Notes under the pieces: model-generated
What the model was told of the DNA's origin: nothing
Seen by the model: only the letters and a program-made list of their open reading frames with translations
Database searches by the model: none
Part shown: piece after piece, positions 60,030 through 64,000 of the stretch
Layout of the letters: the number at the start of each line of letters is the position of its first letter
How positions within the stretch are numbered: the stretch's first letter is position 1
Program-made: the position numbers and the translations under genes
Assembly (NCBI RefSeq): GCF_000300855.1
Contig: NZ_ALJF01000023.1
Location: 248,001-312,000, forward strand
Source: Agrobacterium albertimagni AOL15
Lineage (GTDB): Bacteria; Pseudomonadota; Alphaproteobacteria; Rhizobiales; Rhizobiaceae
Reading direction: 5' to 3'
DNA: 64,000 bases

Positions 60030-60452
60030 TTACGCTGCTTCAGCTTCGGCTTCAGCGGCGACGCGGGCCTTGTCGGCTGCGCCCTTGGCATCAACGTCGC
60101 GCTCGACGAATTCGATGACAGCCATGGCGGCGTTGTCGCCCTGGCGGAAACCGGCCTTCATGATACGCAGGTAGCCGCCGTTGCGGGTGGCGTAACGCGT
60201 TGCGATGGCGTCGAAGAGCTTCTTGACGGCATCAACGTCCTTGATCTGCGAGATGGCCTGACGACGAGCGTGCAGGTCGCCGCGCTTGCCGAGGGTAACC
60301 AGCTTCTCGACGATCGGGCGAATTTCCTTCGCCTTCGGGAGCGTCGTGACGATCTGCTCATGGGTGATGAGCGAAGCAGCCATGTTGGCGAACATCGCCT
60401 TACGGTGGCTGGCGGTACGGTTCAGCTTGCGGCCGGCTTTCTGGTGGCGCAT
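60030..60452 (-). CDS. rplQ: 50S ribosomal protein L17
   Basis: 140 residues beginning MRHQKAGRKLNRTASHRKAM, the invariant L17 start, with LVTLGKRGDLHARRQAISQI in the middle. An Ala/Glu-rich tail (KARVAAEAEAEAA) is the usual alphaproteobacterial extension. Last gene of the ribosomal/rpoA operon; followed by a strong terminator. Confidence 0.98.
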   Translation of the reverse strand: MRHQKAGRKLNRTASHRKAMFANMAASLITHEQIVTTLPKAKEIRPIVEKLVTLGKRGDLHARRQAISQIKDVDAVKKLFDAIATRYATRNGGYLRIMKAGFRQGDNAAMAVIEFVERDVDAKGAADKARVAAEAEAEAA

Positions 60453-60567
60453 TGCTATTCTCCTTTGAGTGCAGGCTCTGTCTCAGAGGCTGCCGTTTCC
60501 TGACACATACGGGCATTCACCCGCAGTTTGACTGGAAAAGGCAGAGACGGCCCTGCCTTTATCTTTT

Positions 60568-61578
60568 TCAGTACTGGTCTTCGTAGCGCTTGGCGAGATC
60601 TTCGATGTTCTCGGGCGGCCATGCCGGCACTTCCATGCCGAGGTGCAGGCCCATGGAAGCGAGAACTTCCTTGATTTCGTTCAGCGACTTGCGGCCGAAG
60701 TTCGGCGTGCGCAGCATCTCTGCCTCGGTCTTCTGGATCAGATCGCCGATGTAAACGATGTTGTCGTTCTTCAGGCAGTTTGCCGAGCGGACCGAAAGCT
60801 CCAGCTCGTCGACCTTCTTGAGCAGCGCCGGGTTGAAGGCAAGCTCGGTGACGGCTTCTTCTTCGGCTTCCTTCTGCGGCTCGTCGAAGTTGACGAAGAC
60901 GCCGAGCTGGTCCTGGAGAATGCGGGCCGCGAAAGCGACTGCATCTTCACCGGTGACCGAACCATCGGTTTCGATGGTCATCAGCAGCTTGTCATAGTCG
61001 AGAACCTGTCCTTCGCGGGTGTTTTCCACCTTGTAGGACACCTTCTTGACCGGCGAGTAGAGGCTGTCGACCGGGATAAGACCGATCGGTGCATCTTCCG
61101 CGCGGTTGCGCTCGGCAGGAACATAGCCCTTGCCGTTGTTGACCGTGAACTCCATGCGGATTTCGGCGCCCTCGTCGAGGGTGCAGATCACGTGGTTGGG
61201 GTTCAGGATCTCGATATCGCCGACCGTCTGGATGTCACCGGCGGTTACAACGCCCGGACCCTGCTTGCGGACAACCATGCGCTTGGCATCGTCGCCGTCC
61301 ATCTTGATGGCGATTTCCTTGATGTTCAGGACGATGTCGGTGACATCTTCGCGAACGCCCGGGATAGACGAGAACTCGTGCAGAACGCCGTCGATCTGGA
61401 CAGCCGTGACAGCTGCACCACGAAGCGACGACAGGAGAACGCGACGCAGAGCGTTGCCGAGCGTCAGGCCGAAGCCACGCTCAAGCGGCTCGGCGACGAG
61501 GGTCGCCTTGGTGCGGCCGGAGGAGGAAAATTCCACCTTGTTCGGCTTGATCAGTTCCTGCCAATTCTTCTGAATCAT
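60568..61578 (-). CDS. rpoA: DNA-directed RNA polymerase subunit alpha
   Basis: 336 residues. MIQKNWQELIKPNKVEF opens the N-terminal domain (about 1-235, GNALRRVLLSSLRGAAVTAV for dimer formation), and the C-terminal domain (about 255-325, LELSVRSANCLKNDNIVYIG, and KSLNEIKEVLASMGLHLGM) binds UP elements and activators. Lies between rpsK and rplQ as in most bacteria. Confidence 0.98.
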   Translation of the reverse strand: MIQKNWQELIKPNKVEFSSSGRTKATLVAEPLERGFGLTLGNALRRVLLSSLRGAAVTAVQIDGVLHEFSSIPGVREDVTDIVLNIKEIAIKMDGDDAKRMVVRKQGPGVVTAGDIQTVGDIEILNPNHVICTLDEGAEIRMEFTVNNGKGYVPAERNRAEDAPIGLIPVDSLYSPVKKVSYKVENTREGQVLDYDKLLMTIETDGSVTGEDAVAFAARILQDQLGVFVNFDEPQKEAEEEAVTELAFNPALLKKVDELELSVRSANCLKNDNIVYIGDLIQKTEAEMLRTPNFGRKSLNEIKEVLASMGLHLGMEVPAWPPENIEDLAKRYEDQY

Positions 61579-61675
61579 GATTTTACCTTCCGTTCGCCAT
61601 CACCATTCAATCGTGACGGCCGAATATGAGAAGCACCGGGAAGGCGAACCGCCTGCCCGGCAAAACGAAGAATGA

Positions 61676-62065
61676 TTAGACGCGACGCTTCTTGCGCGGA
61701 CGGCAGCCATTGTGCGGGATCGGGGTCACGTCGCGGATGGACGTGATCATGAAGCCGGCAGCCTGGAGGGCGCGCAGAGCGGATTCACGACCGGAGCCCG
61801 GACCGCAAACTTCAACTTCCAGCGTCTTCATGCCGTGTTCCTGAGCCTTCTTGGCGCAGTCTTCAGCAGCGATCTGAGCAGCGAACGGGGTCGACTTACG
61901 CGAACCCTTGAAGCCCTTGGCACCAGCAGACGACCAGGCAATTGCGTTGCCCTGTGCGTCGGTGATGGTGATCATCGTGTTGTTGAAGGTCGAGTTGACG
62001 TGAGCAACGCCCGACGAGATATTCTTGCGTTCGCGACGGCGGACGCGTGTGGCTTCCTTGGCCAT
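61676..62065 (-). CDS. rpsK: 30S ribosomal protein S11
   Basis: 129 residues from ATG 62065 (MAKEATRVRRRERKNISSG), exactly the S11 length. GSGRESALRALQAAGFMITS and the final DVTPIPHNGCRPRKKRRV are diagnostic. Upstream in-frame residues do not belong to S11. Confidence 0.98.
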   Translation of the reverse strand: MAKEATRVRRRERKNISSGVAHVNSTFNNTMITITDAQGNAIAWSSAGAKGFKGSRKSTPFAAQIAAEDCAKKAQEHGMKTLEVEVCGPGSGRESALRALQAAGFMITSIRDVTPIPHNGCRPRKKRRV

Positions 62066-62134
62066 GGTCTTCCTTTCAGTTGATCTAAACACCGCCGTAA
62101 TGCCAGCGGCTACACCAATCGAGGCAATAGGATT

Positions 62135-62173
62135 TAGGCAGTAGCCAGTAGTATCCCTACTGCCCACTGCCTA
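62135..62173. repeat. imperfect inverted repeat between rpsM and rpsK
   Basis: TAGGCAGTAGCCAGTAG (62135-62151) and CTACTGCCCACTGCCTA (62157-62173) pair with two mismatches across a 5-nt loop. Several CTGCC/GGCAG units recur (CTACTGCC, CACTGCC, AACTGCC), as in a short repeat family. It sits between two co-transcribed ribosomal genes. Confidence 0.6.
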
Positions 62174-62194
62174 TCGCCAACTGCCTCGAAAAAA

Positions 62195-62563
62195 TTACTT
62201 CTTCTTACCAGCGATCGCCTTCGCCGGACCCTTGCGGGTGCGGGCGTTGGTGTGCGTGCGCTGACCGCGAACCGGCAGACCACGACGATGGCGCAGGCCA
62301 CGGTAGCAGCCGAGGTCCATCAGACGCTTGATGTTCATCGCGGTGTCGCGACGCAGGTCACCTTCGACCTGGTAATCGCGGTCGATGGTTTCGCGGATCT
62401 GGAGGACTTCAGCGTCGGTCAGCTGGTGAACGCGCTTTTCAGCCGGAAGACCGACCTTTTCCATGATTTCCGATGCGAACTTCGGTCCAATCCCGTGAAT
62501 GTAGGTCAGCGCGATAACAACGCGCTTCGCAGTCGGGATGTTGACGCCAGCGATACGTGCCAC
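62195..62563 (-). CDS. rpsM: 30S ribosomal protein S13
   Basis: 122 residues, MARIAGVNIPTAKRVVIALT at the start, IHGIGPKFASEI and RRGLPVRGQRTHTNARTRKG as the helix-turn-helix and tail; this is the normal S13. Between adk and rpsK in the standard order. Confidence 0.98.
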   Translation of the reverse strand: MARIAGVNIPTAKRVVIALTYIHGIGPKFASEIMEKVGLPAEKRVHQLTDAEVLQIRETIDRDYQVEGDLRRDTAMNIKRLMDLGCYRGLRHRRGLPVRGQRTHTNARTRKGPAKAIAGKKK

Positions 62564-62794
62564 GCCTATTCTCCTTGCTTCCAGTTGCCATCCGGCAAGT
62601 GGTGTCTCGTTACACGACCCATAGGGGCCGCAATTACAATTCGGGTTCTCGACAAACCAAAACGATCGAACCCGGTCTCCCAGCGTTTTGGAAGAACGCG
62701 CCGATCGCAGTCATGTCGCGAGTTGGCGCGGTCTTTAGCGGAATCGGTGGCTAAAAGCAACCGGCCCCGCGAAGATTCTTAAGACTGACCGCTG

Positions 62795-63445
62795 TCAGAG
62801 CTTGGCCAGGATGGCCTCGATCTCGCCAGTGACGGCATCGATCTCACCCATGCCGTCGACCGAATGCAGCTTACCCTTGGCGTGGTAATAGCCGATCAGC
62901 GGCGATGTTTCCTTGTAATAGGCCTGCAAGCGAGTGCGGACCGTATCACGGTTGTCGTCAGGACGACGCTTGAAATGGGTCGAACCACACTTGTCGCAGA
63001 CGCCTTCCACCTTCGGCTTCAGGTTGTCGTCGTGATAACCGGCGCCACAGTTGGCACAGGTGTAACGGCCAGCGATTCGATCTGCGAGGATCTCGTCGTC
63101 GACACGGATCTCGACGACCGCCGACAGATCGAGGTTCTTGCCCTTGAGCATCGCCTCGGTGGCATCCGCCTGAACGAGCGTCCGGGGAAAGCCATCGAGA
63201 ATGAAGCCATTGGCACAGTCGGGCGCATCGATGCGCTCGGAGACGATGGCGATGACGATATCGTCGGAGACGAGCTTGCCAGCATCCATGACGGCCTTGG
63301 CGCGCTTGCCGACCTCCGTGCCCGCGGATACCGCGGCACGGAGCATGTCACCGGTGGAGAGCTGCGGAATACCGTGCTTCTCCACGATCCGCTGGGCTTG
63401 GGTTCCTTTCCCCGCGCCCGGCGGTCCTAACAGAATCAGTCTCAT
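62795..63445 (-). CDS. adk: adenylate kinase, long zinc-lid type
   Basis: 216 residues. MRLILLGPPGAGKGTQAQRI is the P-loop; TGDMLRAAV and GFILDGFPRTLVQA are the AMP-binding and family signatures. The lid (about 125-165) has four cysteines (YTCANCGAGYH, VCDKCGSTHF) that bind zinc. It interconverts ATP+AMP with two ADP. Its ATG overlaps the secY stop by 4 bp, so it is translationally coupled to secY. Confidence 0.97.
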   Translation of the reverse strand: MRLILLGPPGAGKGTQAQRIVEKHGIPQLSTGDMLRAAVSAGTEVGKRAKAVMDAGKLVSDDIVIAIVSERIDAPDCANGFILDGFPRTLVQADATEAMLKGKNLDLSAVVEIRVDDEILADRIAGRYTCANCGAGYHDDNLKPKVEGVCDKCGSTHFKRRPDDNRDTVRTRLQAYYKETSPLIGYYHAKGKLHSVDGMGEIDAVTGEIEAILAKL

Positions 63446-64000
63446 CGTCCCCTCTTTCCTCCACGCAACTTCGACTTCTTGATCAGGCCCTCATATTGCT
63501 GGGCGATCAGATGTCCCTGAACCTGTGCTACAGTATCAAGGGTCACGCTGACAACAATCAAAAGCGAAGTACCACCAAGGGCTAATGGGATCCCGGTGCG
63601 TGCGATGAGGATTTCGGGCAGGACGCAGACGAAAACGAGGTAAGCAGCGCCGACGACCGTGACACGGGTCAGCACGTAGTCGATGTACTCGGCAGTGCGC
63701 TCACCCGGGCGGATGCCGGGGATGAAGCCGCCGTGCTTCTTCAGGTTGTCGGCCGTATCCTTCGGATTGAAGACGATGGCCGTGTAGAAGAAGGCGAAGA
63801 AGGCAATCAGCGCGCCGTAGAGCAACATATAGACAGGATGGCCGTGCTGCAGGGCTGCGATGACCGTGGTCGCCCAGCCCGGGAGCTGGCTGTTGCCTGC
63901 AAAGCCAGCGGCTGTGGCCGGCAGGAGCAGGAGCGACGAGGCGAAGATCGCCGGGATGACGCCTGCGGTGTTCAGCTTCAGCGGCAGGTGCGAGGTGTCA
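63442..64000 (-). CDS. secY: protein translocase subunit SecY, C-terminal part
   Basis: About 185 codons; the gene continues past the right edge and its start is not in the window. The sequence LPLKLNTAGVIPAIFASSLL, then FAFFYTAIVFNPKDTADNLK and HGGFIPGIRPGERTAEYIDY, is SecY from about transmembrane helix 7 to the end, finishing LIKKSKLRGGKRGR. SecY is the channel of the Sec translocon. Confidence 0.96.
   Translation of the reverse strand, partial: DTSHLPLKLNTAGVIPAIFASSLLLLPATAAGFAGNSQLPGWATTVIAALQHGHPVYMLLYGALIAFFAFFYTAIVFNPKDTADNLKKHGGFIPGIRPGERTAEYIDYVLTRVTVVGAAYLVFVCVLPEILIARTGIPLALGGTSLLIVVSVTLDTVAQVQGHLIAQQYEGLIKKSKLRGGKRGR

Overview
The window looks like chromosomal DNA of a Rhizobiaceae-type alphaproteobacterium (Rhizobium/Agrobacterium/Allorhizobium relatives); the genus is an inference. 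The grounds are high GC, the order secY-adk-rpsM-rpsK-rpoA-rplQ at the right edge, a B12-dependent ribonucleotide reductase (nrdJ) as the only RNR seen, PilZ paralogues, CHASE4-GGDEF proteins, MsrPQ, and RIME-like palindromic repeats of the kind known from rhizobia. No phage, transposase, CRISPR array or rRNA was seen.

Layout. 1-7 kb: end of an OmpA-like gene, a catalase-family protein, alanine dehydrogenase with a divergent Lrp/AsnC regulator, two tandem PilZ proteins, periplasmic CpdB, and a LysR gene divergent from azoR. 8-16 kb: a large Amt-PAS-GGDEF-EAL fusion, a HlyU-family protein, an alpha/beta hydrolase, ilvA, a TrkH-type K+ transporter and a secreted unknown. 16-19 kb: an NMT1-type ABC importer with a RIME-like element inside its operon, then tRNA-Leu(TAA). 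19-28 kb: a PilZ protein, wrbA, a CinA-like protein, a universal stress protein, xpt, a 39-residue membrane protein, a DUF2231 protein translationally coupled to a PQQ-type sugar dehydrogenase lipoprotein, an ArsR-SRPBCC pair with two operator-like palindromes, and a DUF1206 protein. 29-37 kb: a chemoreceptor, then nrdJ behind an 843-bp leader with DnaA-box and NrdR-box matches, then an AT-rich islet with an HNH-like protein and a block of repeats.

37-52 kb: DUF1883, a CHASE4-GGDEF diguanylate cyclase, rarA-degQ, a serine hydrolase, an LprI-like protein, a flavocytochrome reductase divergent from a pentaheme cytochrome c, a LysR-controlled dioxygenase/class II aldolase operon, and a pair of half-size DMT proteins with another LysR. 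51-60 kb: ilvD, a membrane-anchored nuclease-like protein, msrPQ, DUF2809 and DUF817 membrane proteins, and an ECF42-type sigma factor cluster (YciI/DGPF, VOC, sigma) with a candidate autoregulated promoter. 60-64 kb: the ribosomal/RNA polymerase/secY operon on the minus strand.

Themes. Cyclic-di-GMP is prominent, with two GGDEF proteins (one also EAL, fused to an ammonium transporter) and three PilZ proteins. Redox and periplasmic electron transfer is the second theme (MsrPQ, WrbA, AzoR, flavocytochrome plus pentaheme cytochrome, PQQ-type dehydrogenase). The least ordinary items are the Amt-GGDEF-EAL fusion, the pentaheme/EF-hand cytochrome with its reductase, the hydroxylase-aldolase module, the NrdR/DnaA leader of nrdJ, the ECF42 promoter and the 39-residue protein. 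Everything was read by eye; no database search was run.
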